Source: Costus lasius (lineage: Eukaryota; Streptophyta; Magnoliopsida; Zingiberales; Costaceae). Taken from it: a stretch of 64,000 nucleotides of DNA. The DNA lies in contig CM050450.1 in assembly GCA_027563935.2 (NCBI GenBank), positions 11,267,957-11,331,956 of the forward strand, in the 5' to 3' direction. Numbering within the stretch: the stretch's first letter is position 1; each line of letters starts with the position of its first letter. Of this stretch, positions 1 to 12,000 are shown one piece after another. The notes beneath the pieces were generated by a model. That model worked only from the letters and a program-made list of their open reading frames with translations, was not told the origin of the DNA and ran no database searches. The position numbers were made by a program, and so were the translations under genes.

Positions 1-1895
1 TGAGTGGGTGTGGAGGGCTACACATTGATGGGCGAGCGACATAGAGCACATTTTTTTTACCTCTTGATTTTTTTGGCGCAATTTGGGCAAAAAAAAAATC
101 CTCTATTTCTCCATTCTTTCGATTTTTTTTCTCTTTCTTCTATTTATCCCTTTGAAACATAATGTAAAACTTCTTTTATCTATAACACATGTACCTTAAG
201 ATAAAGAAAAAGCAGCCTAAGTGACAGAGTCAAAATTGCCTTTAGGGGTAATCCAATACCCCTGGAAAGACACCTGGGATCACTCCCTAGGTTGGGACAA
301 AGCTGCACCAGAAATTTCGGTTTAGAAAGTCATCTGCCGCCCTAAACACAGCCAGGTCGTGACAGTAGACACGATCGTGACGAGCTCGCTCTGAGAAGAC
401 GACGCAGGCATGGCACCTTTCACGCGCCGCTCCCTTAGCCGTGTCCAGCTCGACGGGATCCAGTCGACCTCAACACGGTCGGGCGAAAACGCAAACACAA
501 ACACGACCTTCAACACGCTCGTGACACCTATCGTGACAAGTTCGGCAGATTTCGAGCCACCTGATCACGCCCATGACAAAGACGCAAGGCTAGGCCGTAA
601 ATAATTCTGTGGATTTCGGACCATCCGATCACGCCCGTGACAAAGACGCACAGCCAGGCCATGAACAATTCTGTGGATTCTGGGCCATCCGATCACGCCT
701 GTGACAAAGACACACGGCCAGGCCGTGAACGTTTCTGTGGATTCCGGACTATCTGATTACGCCCGTGACAAGACACACGGCTAGGCCGTGAACGATTATG
801 TGGATTTCAGGCCACCTGTTCACGCACGTGAACACAAGCACGGCCAGGCCATGAATGCCTCAACAGTAAAGATGGGTCCTGCTTTGCGTGAAGTTCGACG
901 TTCGCAATGGTCTTCGCAGCCTCCTAACCGTTACATGGGCATTGTGAGCTCCTCTTCAACTTCGCTAGACTCCATTCAACCGATTCCCATGATGCCACTT
1001 CCCCGAGGACCCCCTCAAGAACCACCGATGGACCGCTACCATAATCGAGTCCTCAACTCGGCCCAGGACACCGCCAACAACATACAGAACCAACCCACGA
1101 TCAGCAAGTTTTGCTGCTTTGTGGCGGCCTGTTCGGAGATGGTGTAGCGATTTGCTGGGCCCGGGCAATGGCACGCGAAAGAGTCCCTTGCGCCTAAAGC
1201 CATGCTCCCACCCTTGGAGAATCTCGTGCAGAATAGTTGGTAGCTGCTCACTTTTAGTTTGTTAAGGGGCATCTTGACCCCCCCCCTCCCCCCCCCCCTT
1301 TAGGTAGTGATAGGGTTGTTGACCTCTCCAACTAACCCATGTGCTTCTCATGTGACCCTCTTCCCCCTCTTATTCTTAAAAGAGGGCTGAAGGCTTTGTG
1401 TATTTCTTTAGCTTTGTTGTAGTAGAAACCTTCCCCCTCACGAAAGTCTAGGTCCAGCAAACTCCGAGGAGCTCGCCTAGAGTTCCCTCACTTCGCTTGT
1501 ACTGTTTTACTTCTTTGAAGCAAAACACCCGAAGAACCCACAGCGGGCTTCGGGTCCTTTGCTCTTTCACCTCCCTGCGTTAGTGTCTTGGGCGAGCGGT
1601 TATCCTTCCTTGTAGCATCGTGAAGGCTTTTGTGCGCATGTGCATGTAAGGAAAAAAAATGGCTATGCGAGAAAGGTGAGTAGTTTCCATTAGTAATCGA
1701 TCCGTGGTTCTCTTCGCGCTGGGTTTTGCTCAAGTATATTGATCGGCTTTCCGAAGGCTTTTTCGTCCGCACGCATTTTTTTCCCTCATCTCAAGACCCT
1801 CTTTTGTTTTCAGCATAATGGTCTGTCCCTATGCTCTGTCCCTCCTTAGAGTACTGATCTAGGGACACCTTTCCTACACATCTGCTACGTCACTG
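1..1895. other. Degenerate retrotransposon-derived sequence at left edge
   Basis: No convincing gene is present. The stretch holds CACG/CGTG palindromes (such as CACGATCGTG near 370 and CACGGCC-A-GGCCGTG near 717), a 64-bp tandem array, a C-rich tract at about 1278-1298, and a later LTR-like segment with CT-rich tracts around 1360-1440. The CACGGCC-A-GGCCGTG motif is the one found in the LTRs of element E2 (36184-43444), so this is probably a diverged LTR or internal 3' region of a related Athila/Tat-type element. I could not find its boundaries or a target-site duplication. Short open frames here (for example 788-1147) run through the repeats and look incidental. Confidence 0.45.
543..862. 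repeat. 64-bp tandem repeat, about 5 units
   Basis: The phrase CTGTGGATT recurs at 607, 671 and 735, with a variant at 799 and a diverged first unit at 543. The period is exactly 64 bp. Each unit contains two palindromes: TCACG-CC-CGTGA, and CACGGCC-A-GGCCGTG or a one-base variant of it. Units differ by scattered substitutions, so the array is not a recent duplication. Confidence 0.85.
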
Positions 1896-2052
1896 AGGTT
1901 GCGTTTGGTGGCACTTTTTGAGAGGCGAAAAGCGTCTGCTACTAGCAAAAGCTGGAAAGAACTAGCTTCAAAAGGCATTCCTTAATGCACACAATGGTCA
2001 AAAACATAATTAATGCTAAAAGCGGCGTGTATAGTGGCACCAAACGCCGCCT
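1896..2052. mobile_element. Short MITE with terminal inverted repeats
   Basis: The left end AGGTTGCGTTTGGTGGCAC (1896-1914) is inverted at the right end as GTGGCACCAAACGCCGCCT (2034-2052), with few mismatches. The element is about 157 bp and has no coding capacity, as expected of a miniature inverted-repeat transposable element. The GCGTTTGGT-type terminus resembles hAT or PIF/Harbinger MITEs, but no clear target-site duplication was seen, so the superfamily is left open. Confidence 0.7.
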
Positions 2053-3451
2053 AAATGTGTGAGACACGTAGAATTAGTGCTGTACTCAAAAGAGAGAACT
2101 TAATATTTTATTTTTAGATTATGCAGGGAAGGAATAAAACAAAATTTATGAATAAAAAAATTGATAGAAAAGTATTATATATTTTTAATTTTTACAGAAA
2201 AATAAAAAATTAAATGATGAATTGTATTTGATATTACTTTATCTATATATTTTATATATTTTTTGTTCTATATTATAAAAATGCTAAAAAGTAGGATAGT
2301 GGTAGACATTGCCAACAAATTCTATAGTGATGGAGATGTCTATATTTGTCCTTGTGTGGGTAAGTATGCCAGTATAAAGTATATATATCATATAAAAGAT
2401 ATCTACTATATATATATATATATTATGAAAATCTAATTAAAAGATATATATTTATCGTAAAAAAGTATGGTATTTATAGTTCGAAATTAAAGCCTATTTA
2501 TGCTTTGAGATTTGTGCTCATGAGTCTATGCTTTAAGATGTACATAAATAGAGATTAGCATGAATCTTAAAAATTAAAACATGAATAGAGATCCTTAATG
2601 TGACCCTACTTAGAAATTCTTAAATGAGTCCCATCTAGAAATTTTATTCCAAGTTGCTCCCTGATTATTCAATCATTGAGATGAGCCAGAGCTGTGAATT
2701 AAAGTGTATTTTGAGTGATATCTAATTTTCATTTTTTCTATCTAAAAAATTTTCGTATTGCACATCTCTTTTTAAAAAGCCAGACATTATTGCAAGGGCT
2801 AGTAACAGTTTACGAGGAGATAAGAATTGTATAATCCTCATTTTAGAGGTTTAAAATACAAAATTTCGTATCCATTGTTTGCTAGTTTGCAGAAAAATAT
2901 TTACAGATAAATCGAAAAATCATTAAAAAAGTTCAATAGATTAAAAACCTGCTGTTAGTCAGCCGTTTTGCAGGCTTTTGATTTCTTTTCAGCAGCAACA
3001 ACAGAGCAGCTTTTGACTTCAGTTGTCTTTTGTGGCCTCCCCCAGCGCACGCGCCTTCGAATTCAAACGCCGCAGCAGCAGCTGCTGTGCACTGTGACCA
3101 AAATATGCGCTCAGTTAGTGTACTCATAATTAAAAGGACCCTGATTGTCCATCAGTAGGGCTTGCAGAACAAATAATGTGATTGGACCCGCATAATGTGG
3201 GGTCCAGAGGTTTTAGTTCTGGGTTCTGGCAGTGCCAGTTCAATCCAGGGACGGCGGCGGTTTGAATGGCCGCCTACGATGAGCCCACTACAAGCCCAAT
3301 TTGATTGCAGAGGTTCATGCGACAGGGCCCAAAATATATAATAATAAAAATAAATGGAATTTTTAAAAAATAGTTACTTTTTTGTTCTGTTTCCTCTCAA
3401 AGCAAAAGGAAAATGTCTAGAGGCCTAAGCTAAGTACCCAATTTAAAAATT
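2053..3451. other. AT-rich intergenic sequence
   Basis: No supported gene is seen. There is a short TA dinucleotide microsatellite near 2405-2425 and generally AT-rich sequence. The 64-codon minus-strand frame at 2933-3127 has a poly-Ala run from GCAGCA repeats and no recognisable domain, so I do not call it. Confidence 0.6.
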
Positions 3452-3863
3452 TTAAACTATGGTATCTTAATTTATCGTCTACGAATCTCAAAGCACACAG
3501 TAGTGGCGTAAATCCCGATGCCCTCTTGCGTTGTTGCTCGCTTGTCTCCCACTATTACCATCGTCTCGTTATCTCTCTTCGTTGAACTCTGATTACTAGT
3601 TAGGGTTGAATTTGTTTTAAAACTAAAAACCCTTTTACGCAAGCTTTGAAGCTTCTATGTAGGAAAGAACACGAAATCAAGTTTTTAGTTTCAAAACAAA
3701 TTTAGCCCTAACAAGTAACTAAGGTTAGATAGAAAAAAAGTAATCAACAACGATAACAGTAAGAGACAGGCGAGAAACGATCATAGAGGGTATCAAAATT
3801 CACACCACTATCGTATAGCTTTAAGATTTGTGGATAACAGATTAAGTTACCTATCTTAAACCA
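3452..3863. mobile_element. Foldback (long inverted-repeat) MITE upstream of the receptor kinase
   Basis: Two arms of about 180-200 bp are inverted copies of each other. TTAGGGTTGAATTTGTTTT (about 3601) pairs with AAAACAAATTTAGCCCTAA (about 3692). The arms extend outward through GATGCCCTC...GTCTCCCACTATTACCATCG on the left and the matching complement on the right, to TTTAAACTATGGTATCTTA at the left end and AAGTTACCTATCTTAAACC at the right end. The short centre around 3640-3680 has no coding capacity. It ends about 390 bp before the start codon of the kinase gene, so it may form part of that promoter region. Boundaries are good to about 10 bp. Confidence 0.75.
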
Positions 3864-4070
3864 TTTCTTTGCAAATCAATGCTTCTAACTTACTTATCTA
3901 TGGTTAAAAAAAAAAAAAAACAAAAAAGTTATGACCCGGCGTCAAACACCTTCCCGCCAAGCAATCGTAACCGAAAACTACTCCCGCCTTTTATTCTCCG
4001 CCATCCAGCCGCTAACTACCTCCCTTCCAGTCAAACTCAAACCTCTCCCTTCCTCCCACCAAAGAAAACA

Positions 4071-4213
4071 ATGAAGAAGAGCCGCAGCTAAAACTGCATC
4101 TTCAACAACGGGGGAGAACGAGAGAGGGAGAGGGAGAAAGCAGAGCAGCCAAAGAAATGCTCTCTCTTCTCCTTGTTGTTCCTTCCTAACCCTAATTCCC
4201 CTCCATGGCTTGA
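4071..4213 (+). promoter_or_regulatory. Leader of the receptor kinase with three tiny upstream ORFs
   Basis: The 5' flank of the kinase gene is C/T-rich, as expected of a plant leader. If transcription begins before about 4070, the leader contains three short upstream ORFs: 4071-4091 (6 codons plus stop), 4157-4189 (10 codons plus stop) and 4205-4213 (a minimal Met-Ala-stop). All end before the main ATG at 4253. The transcription start is not visible from sequence, so their presence in the mRNA is an inference. Confidence 0.45.
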
Positions 4214-4252
4214 TCCGATTGCCTCCGCACTGGATAAATCGTCACCACAAAA

Positions 4253-6826
4253 ATGAAATCCCCGCAATCCAATTCCTTATTTTCCATCACAAATTTCATC
4301 ATCCTTCTCTCCATCTTTCTTGCATGCAATGCAATCTACGTCCCGTCCGATCAGATCCTCCTGAACTGCGGCTCCTCCTCGGCGGCCATCGACGCCGACG
4401 GCCGTAAATGGCTCGCCGACTCCACCTCCAAGTCCACTCTCTCCTCGGACAACTCCTTCCCCGCGACCGCCGCCTTCCAAGACCCTGCCCTCCCGTCCAG
4501 CACCCCGTACATGTCCGCGCGCATCTTCTCGTCGGAATCCACCTATAATTTCGCCGTCAACAAGTCCGAGCGCCACTTGGTTCGCCTCCACTTCTACCCC
4601 TCCACCTACAACAACCTCGCCCCGGAGAACTCCTTCTTCTCCGTCGCCACCGCCGATGGCATCACCCTCCTCAAGAACTTCAGTGCCTACATCACCGCCA
4701 CGGCCCTCACGCAGGCCTACATTGTCAAGGAGTTCTGCATCCTCCCTAGTTCCGACGGCCAGATAAGCCTCACCTTCACGCCCTCCAAAAATAATGACGC
4801 CTCCTACGCCTTCGTCAACGGTATCGAGATCGTGTCGATGCCTGACATCTTTAGGGCACCGGCAATGCTGGTGGGCTTCTCGGACCAGAGCGTCGAGGTC
4901 GGCCAATCCGCTTTGCAGATGATGTACCGGGTCAACGTCGGCGGGCAATATGTGCCGGCGATCAACGATTCGGGTCTCAGCCGAACATGGTACGATGACT
5001 CCCCGTACATCTACGGCGCCGGATTTGGAGTCACCTTCTCCGCCAGTGATGACCTCGTGATCAAATACCCCGAAGAGATGCCGGACTACGTCGCGCCAGT
5101 CGACATCTACCGGACAGCGAGGTCTATGGGGCCGGATCCAAAGATCAACATGAACTACAACCTCACGTGGATCTTCCAAATTGACGCCAATTTCACGTAT
5201 ATGGTTCGGCTCCACTTCTGCGAGCTCCAGATGAGCAAGGTCAATCAGAGGGCGTTCGACATCTTCATCAACAACCGAACGGCGCAGGCTCAGGCCGACG
5301 TCATTGGGTGGACGTCCGAGAAGGCCGTGCCAACATACAAGGACTACGCGGTGTACGTGACCGACAGTGCGGGTGACGAGCAGATTTGGGTGGCGCTGCA
5401 CCCGTCGACGTCGGCGAAGCCGGAGTACTACGACGCTATCCTCAATGGTTTGGAGATCTTTAAAATCAGCGACAACGCAGGAAACTTGGCGGGACCGAAT
5501 CCCGAGCCTTCCGCAATGCTTGCGGAAGTTGAACGGGCCCGGACCTTTGATTCCGAATCCAACACTAAGGTGCACACATTTACCGGTGCGGCGGCAGGGG
5601 GAGTAGCCGCCGCCAGCGTCGCCGCCCTTGCCATGCTTGTCGTGCTTAACCAACGTAAGAAGAGGGCGTACGGCAATGACTCTGGTGGCATGGCCGGCTG
5701 GTTGCCGCTCTACGGTAACTCTCATTCATCAGGCGGAAATTCAACGGTCTCTGGCAGGAGCTGCGCGAGCAGCCACATGTCGAATTTGACAGCCATGTGC
5801 CGTCATTTCTCTTTCGCGGAGATCAAGAAGGCGACGAGGAGCTTCGACGAGTCGCTCGTCATCGGCGTCGGCGGGTTCGGGAAGGTCTACAAGGGGATCG
5901 TTGACGAGGGGACCAAAGTGGCGATCAAAAGATCCAACCCGTCGTCAGAGCAGGGCGTGAACGAGTTCCAAACCGAGATCGAAATGCTCTCCAAGCTGAG
6001 GCACAAGCACCTGGTCTCCCTCATCGGCTGCTGCGAGGAGAACGGCGAGATGATCCTGGTCTACGACTACATGGCGCACGGCACGCTCCGGGAGCACCTG
6101 TACAAGTGCAACAAGTCTCCCCTGTCGTGGAAGCAGAGGCTGGAGATCTGCATCGGTTCGGCGAGGGGGCTCCACTACCTGCACACGGGCTCGAGGTACC
6201 CCATCATCCACCGTGACGTGAAGACCACCAACATCCTCGTCGACGAGAACTGGGTTGCCAAGGTGTCCGACTTCGGGCTGTCGAAGACCGGGCCGACGAT
6301 GAACCAGTCCCACGTGAGTACGATGGTGAAGGGCAGCTTCGGCTACCTCGATCCGGAGTACTTCCGGCGGCAGCAGCTGACGGACAAATCTGACGTGTAC
6401 TCGTTCGGGGTTGTTCTCTTCGAGGTCCTCTGCGCGAGGCCAGCGCTGAACCCGAGCCTTCCGAGGGAGCAGGTCAGCCTTGCGGACTGGGCGCTGCACT
6501 GCCAGAAGAAGGGCGTGCTCGCCGACATCGTCGACCCGCACCTCGAGGGCAAGATTGGCCCCGAGTGCCTCAAGAAGTTCGCGGAGACGGCGGAGAAGTG
6601 CCTCTCGGACCATGGCGTCGACAGGCCTTCCATGGGCAACGTGCTGTGGAACCTGGAGTTTGCGCTTCAATTGCAGGAGAGCTTCGAGAGTGGAAATCCT
6701 ATTGTTGCGGAGGAGAAACCTTCTCGACCTGTTCCTCCGGTGATCATTATTGAGGAGGGTGAGGATTCGAGCGACCTGAGCACAAGTGCAGTGTTCTCTC
6801 AGATCGTTAATCCTGTAGGGAGATAA
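4253..6826 (+). CDS. CrRLK1L receptor-like kinase, FERONIA/ANXUR type
   Basis: This is an intronless 857-residue plasma-membrane receptor kinase. Residues 1 to about 27 are a hydrophobic signal peptide. A malectin-like ectodomain covers roughly 33-410. A small-residue-rich transmembrane segment lies at about 445-466, followed by basic RKKR. The Ser/Thr kinase domain covers about 532-805: glycine loop GVGGFGKVYKG from about 538, ATP-binding Lys559 in VAIK, catalytic Asp655 in HRDVKTTN, DFG Asp673, and activation segment KGSFGYLDPEYFRRQQLT. All catalytic residues are present, so an active RD kinase is expected. In this family the ectodomain binds RALF peptides, with LORELEI-type partners, to control cell expansion, pollen-tube growth and immunity. 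The kinase sequence is closest to what I know of FERONIA. The length fits FERONIA (about 895) or ANXUR (about 850-858), so the exact orthologue is not assigned. GC-rich codon use produces long antisense frames, which are not genes. Confidence 0.95.
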   Translation: MKSPQSNSLFSITNFIILLSIFLACNAIYVPSDQILLNCGSSSAAIDADGRKWLADSTSKSTLSSDNSFPATAAFQDPALPSSTPYMSARIFSSESTYNFAVNKSERHLVRLHFYPSTYNNLAPENSFFSVATADGITLLKNFSAYITATALTQAYIVKEFCILPSSDGQISLTFTPSKNNDASYAFVNGIEIVSMPDIFRAPAMLVGFSDQSVEVGQSALQMMYRVNVGGQYVPAINDSGLSRTWYDDSPYIYGAGFGVTFSASDDLVIKYPEEMPDYVAPVDIYRTARSMGPDPKINMNYNLTWIFQIDANFTYMVRLHFCELQMSKVNQRAFDIFINNRTAQAQADVIGWTSEKAVPTYKDYAVYVTDSAGDEQIWVALHPSTSAKPEYYDAILNGLEIFKISDNAGNLAGPNPEPSAMLAEVERARTFDSESNTKVHTFTGAAAGGVAAASVAALAMLVVLNQRKKRAYGNDSGGMAGWLPLYGNSHSSGGNSTVSGRSCASSHMSNLTAMCRHFSFAEIKKATRSFDESLVIGVGGFGKVYKGIVDEGTKVAIKRSNPSSEQGVNEFQTEIEMLSKLRHKHLVSLIGCCEENGEMILVYDYMAHGTLREHLYKCNKSPLSWKQRLEICIGSARGLHYLHTGSRYPIIHRDVKTTNILVDENWVAKVSDFGLSKTGPTMNQSHVSTMVKGSFGYLDPEYFRRQQLTDKSDVYSFGVVLFEVLCARPALNPSLPREQVSLADWALHCQKKGVLADIVDPHLEGKIGPECLKKFAETAEKCLSDHGVDRPSMGNVLWNLEFALQLQESFESGNPIVAEEKPSRPVPPVIIIEEGEDSSDLSTSAVFSQIVNPVGR

Positions 6827-7825
6827 AGAAAAAATGTCTACTGCTCTTGCTCCACTAATTCAGGAACAATTGTCTGCGGATAACTAGAGATTGAATCTAA
6901 GAGGAAGAAGGTAACAAAAAAATCCAAGTTGTTTGACATGCCAATGGTGTAAAATGACACTCTTTGTTTGGACGACTCTTATTTTTTTCCTTTTCCTTTT
7001 GTTCTTTCTAATGATTTGTCCCACTATGATTTCAGTAGTTTATGTGGAAGCGTTCGAACAATTTCCTCACTGTGCCTATTTAGTACTAATTTTATCTAAC
7101 CTCATCCTGTTGAGTGTTGAGTTCTATTGTAATATAATATTGTAATTTGTTTTACAGTCGTGTAAAGTTTTTTTATATATTGTAATTTATTTTTCTTGAA
7201 AAACAAATTGATAGTTATTATATATAATATGTTTACATGCTATCAAGGAGGCACAGTTGAACCGGAGTTGACCCGGTTGAAGAGCAGCGCCAATAGCCGC
7301 TCCGCGCATGTGAAACTTTGGGTCAACAAAAATGGCAGTTGAAGCTAATTTTAGGCGATTCAATTTCCGCCCGCACCTACTCCCCACCAAAGGCTCAACG
7401 CTCACCGTCCATTCTTTCTCCACTAAAAACAATTGATGACTCTCTGCCGTCGCCATTTCGGCTAAACCATCTGCCATTTGCTCCACCTGAACCGCGGTCG
7501 AGCGCTTCACGGTTCAACTCCTAGTAAACAAACCAAGAGGGGATTTCTGATTTCTCCAATTTTATTTTTTGTGGTGAGAGGTGTTTTTGTTATACTTATT
7601 TTCTGATGGATTGGAGGAGAAGGACGACTCAGGTGCGAGTAGATCGAGCAAATCATGCCCGAGCCGGTTCGATCGCTGCGGTTAAATTCCATGGTTCAAA
7701 TCCCCTCTATGGATTTGGGAACTCTTGACAAATGCCGTTCTTGATTCGGGGTAGTTGAGGGTTGGGGGGCGGCTCGCCAGTCGTGATCTCTCTCCTCCCT
7801 TCCCTCTACTACCGAGTCCTCTCTC
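6827..7825. other. 3' flank of the kinase gene and intergenic region
   Basis: This contains the kinase 3'UTR (T-rich, with AATATAATATTG near 7130 as a possible poly(A) region) and then the upstream flank of the ATP-citrate lyase gene. Sequence around 7250-7510 has GGTTGAA/TTCAACC-type motifs in both orientations and may be an old repeat. No gene is supported. Confidence 0.5.
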
Positions 7826-7833
7826 TATTTATA
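7826..7833 (+). promoter_or_regulatory. Probable TATA box of the ATP-citrate lyase beta gene
   Basis: TATTTATA follows a CT-rich stretch (TCCTCTCTC) and lies about 1.27 kb before the start codon. A plausible leader exon follows, running to a donor at 7920/7921 (GAG|GTAGAC). Transcription would start near 7855-7865. Confidence 0.55.
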
Positions 7834-7859
7834 GGCCCAAACTCTCGGCCTTTTTGAAT

Positions 7860-9097
7860 TTCGTTCATTGGAGCGAGTGTGCGTGCGAGCGAGCGGGGGA
7901 GGGCGCTCATCGGATCCGAGGTAGACTTGCTTTCCCTGTTACTATGTCGCTGAGTGGGTGTGGATCTTTAGTTCTGGATTTGGTTGAGCTGGATCTATGA
8001 GCTATTGATCTATTGGACTGTAGTTTCTTTGGATCGTCGGCCGCCTTGCTTTTGGTGATTCAGTTGAATCGTCTTTTGGTAGTACCTGCAAGTGGCATGT
8101 GTTGATCTGTTGTTGTATTTCTCTCGTTCTCGTCGGGTAGTTCCGGATGCCGGTTTTTGATTTGGATAATGTAATTTGTAGTGTAGATTTTTATCTTGCT
8201 CTTGTTTCAACTGGATCTGTCATTTTTTGCTTATAAAGGATATTAGTTTAGATTGGAACGGATATGCTGTTTGAGCCTTTTTGGTTTGATAGGGGTTTCT
8301 TAGATTTCTACCCTTTGGAACTTCTGAATGGGGTTGATTATTATGAACACGTAGCTACTGCTAAATTGAATAATAAGTTAAGTATGAATCTCTATGCTTG
8401 CATTGCTTAGACTGCAACTGCCCGGTTAAGTTTTTTTTTCTAAATATGTATATTCAAAATTTCGTGTGGAACTTGTTCAATCCCTTATCTTATCTAGAGT
8501 CGATTACAAGTGAATGACATAATCGGTTGCATTATTCGTCCCTATTCCATATACTTTTGCTTTATATTGGAGCTGTAGTTGTTGGTCCGCAGCAATTCAT
8601 ACCTTGCGGCTTTTACAGTATTTATCACTATCAAACTTTCCAATGCTTGTGAATCTTTAATCTATTATAGGTCATCCAAGGCAGAAGAATTCTAATTCTT
8701 ATGGATTTTCTTCAATGGGCGCGTTTGGTTGTGCTACATGATTTATTTTTGGTCTTGCTCAGTTCAATCTGTTGTTCGTTGATTGCATATAGCTATGTTC
8801 TCTGATATATTTGTACAAATATGTCCGCTCAATAAGCATCTGTATATTGGAGAATAAATTATATTGATGTGGAACTGCAACCACCTTGAGTAAATTAAGT
8901 GCAAGCATTTCAATGTTTAATCTCTGTATGTTTTGCAGTGTACTTGTTTTTTTATTTTTGAATAAGGTTTTTATGGGCCCTCATTTTTTTATACTATGTT
9001 TCTTCTCGCTGTTGGAATTACCTTACCACTCTATTTATTGTCCTAAATGTACAGGCTTCTTGATATTTCAGCTTCCCGCATTTTGCTTGCTCAGAAA
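7860..9097 (+). other. ACLB: 5'UTR of ACLB with a leader intron
   Basis: A leader exon of about 60 bp (about 7860-7920) appears to be joined to 9055-9097. The intron spans 7921-9054, with donor GAG|GTAGAC and acceptor TGTACAG|GCTTC. The intron is T-rich, and long leader introns are common in highly expressed plant genes, where they often enhance expression. Only the splice signals are seen; transcript support would be needed. Confidence 0.5.
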
Positions 9098-12000
9098 ATG
9101 GCTACCGGACAAATTTTCTCGCGGAACACTCAGGCTCTGTTTTACAATTATAAGCAACTCCCAATACAAAGGATGCTCGACTTTGATTTCCTTTGTGGTT
9201 TGAACTTTGATCCACTTCCCTTATGTGATTTCTCTTAGCTTGATGTTAATTTGTCGCATATTTATTACTATAATATCTTTTTATAGGGAGAGAAACACCT
9301 TCTGTTGCTGGAATAATTAATCCTGGTTCTGATGGGTTTCAAAAACTATTTTTTGGTCAAGAGGAAATTGCAATCCCAGTCCATTCCACGTAAGTACGAC
9401 ATTCTATGTAAACAAAGTTGGGAAATTAGTGCTTGCACACTTGTTTGGGCAATATGGGCACTTGGGTCTATCACATAAGTCGGGAGTTCAATCTCCAAGT
9501 GCAGTGGCTTTATAGGCCTTTGTGCTTCATGTAAGCAAAAAGAGCTCGGAAGTTAGATTTTAAGAATCACTATTATTTGAATATTTAGCATATAGTTAAG
9601 TGAGAATCCAATTTGAACAGAAGTTGATTCTTATATCATCTAATTCAGCTTCTATATATCTAGCCTTCCTGACAAGAAAACACTTGTTTCTTTTGTTTAA
9701 GCTTTTCCAGGAAGTATTTTGCCTCCAAGTAGAAACATGTTTTGGAAGATGTACAAGATGGCGAGAGTTATTGAAGTTGCTTTGCAGTAACATCTAGTGT
9801 GATCATGATGTGATTGGTTCTTTAATCTTAATGTATTTCCACAAAATTATTGAATCCAAGTTTATCATGCAAACGCTCCTAACTTCATCAACTTAGCAAA
9901 TTTTATATATTAATTAGTCTATCTTTCAGTTTCTGACATGATTTAAGATAACTTAGATCAATGGTTGGTTAATGCTGAACATATTAATATTGCATGTAGA
10001 AGAAAAATAATAAACAGACTTGTGTGTACTTGTCTTAGATTTGGAGTGGCTGCGTTGTTATGGTTTTTGCACTACTTCAATGTTTTTAGATCAATTACTT
10101 GATTTTTTCATTATATAAACGATCAATTTTTAGCTTCTATTCAACTAATTTGATATGTGAATCATGCTAAATAAACTGCTGAATTTCTTCCATGTGGTCT
10201 TCGTATAGCATTGAAGCTGCATGTGCTGCACACCCAACTGCTGATGTTTTCATCAACTTTGCATCATTTAGAAGGTTGGTAATCTTTCTTGTTATCTGCT
10301 TGAAGAAAAAGTGCTTCATCTTCTTCATTTTACACTTTTGCAACAAACACAGTGCAGCAGCCTCTTCCATGTCAGCACTGAAGCAACCGACAATTAGAGT
10401 AGTAGCTATTATAGCTGAAGGTGTTCCAGAGTCAGATACAAAGCAACTAATTGCTTATGCACGTGCTAATAACAAGGTTAGAGACAAAAATGTTTGTACA
10501 ATATTTGAAGTCCTTTAGTAAAAATTATGTTTACTCTTTACAAGCTTAATTTTTAGCTTTGAATTTTCATATACTAATCAATTATTAATAAGTGCCACCA
10601 GCGAACGACCTTTGAACAATATCTATTAGCAGTACCTTCATCAATAGCCCACAAAAAGGATAATCTAACAATTATTATGTCTAACCTTCATACCTTCTGT
10701 AGTTGAATTAACTTTGGTGTTTGCTGAATATTTTTAAAAGTTAATTTCAGGTAGTTATTGGTCCAGCAACTGTTGGGGGCATTCAAGCTGGAGCATTCAA
10801 AATTGGTGACACTGCTGGAACAATTGACAATATAATCCAGTGCAAGCTTTATAGACCTGGATCTGTAGGGTTTGTGTCAAAATCGGTATGTTCTCTGATA
10901 AAAAAAAAAATAAAAATCATTCTCCTAGCTTGTTTTTTCCTCACACAGATTTCTGTTTCCTTTTGTTGATTGTTACAATTATGGTACAAGCTATTCCCCT
11001 TTCTTGGTATTTGGGACTCCATTAAGCACTTCAGGATATTAATTTCTCTTATTTAAATCTTAGTTTTTGGCTATTGTGACACTTCGATTTAGTTTCACAT
11101 GAGAAGTGAAAGAATAACAAACTTATTGGTAGTAACTTGTACAAAGCTTTTCAGCTGAAATATTTTGTTATAGGTTCATCAAGTCAATAGGTCAATAACT
11201 CATTAGTTAGTCATAATAAAATAATATCATGGTCATGATTTTAGAAACTGATATGTTGCCAAGGAGTATGTACTAATCCAAGACGACATCAGTACTGGTA
11301 CATTTGTGTTGGTACTATTAGTATATACTAGTCTAGGACTGGACCGATGTAGATTGCGATTTAAAATTTTGATTATGGTCGGCCTTTTTCTAGTCCTAGG
11401 CGTGTTGAGAGTTCATTATGAAAGGGCTTTTGTGAATTGTGAAACTACCATTAAATTGACCTTGTATGCTATCAATTAGAGAAAATTTTGTGCCATAAAT
11501 TAATCTTTGCATTATAAAGATGTCAATTCCTAAGTGAAATTGTGACAGTTTCATTTACTCTTGCATGGGAAATATAAGGATAATTAAAATAGTAATTAGG
11601 CTTGATGAGCCTACTACTATCAACTTGGCCTTAAGAATTTTCAATAGGGCCACATTATTTTGAGTTCATCAAGTTAATAGATAACTTTTCTCATTAGGCG
11701 AGTCATAACATTTCCTCTTTCCCTTTGTTTGTCTAATTGAAGAAGCTTTGGTAGGACCCATGAAAACTATCCTGTGTGATACCACTTTTTAGGGAAGGTA
11801 GGAAGCCCAATGTATTAATTTAAGTTGGATATACAATTTAAAATTAAAAAAATAAAGAGAATGCATAACCACAGTTAGAAATACCAGTCCGAGACCCTGT
11901 GCTAGTCGAGGCCGGTACCATACTAGACGGGGGAGTTGAGGAGGGGAAGAAATTTGAAATGTACCAAGCAACCAAGTTGTTCTTATGATTATCCTTACGC

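Noticed and set aside
4277..6670. Long antisense ORFs (482 codons at 4277-5725 and 241 codons at 5945-6670) opposite the receptor kinase
   Set aside because: They lie wholly within a well-supported CDS, and their openness follows from its GC-rich third positions. The encoded sequences are Val/Arg/Glu-rich with no domain.
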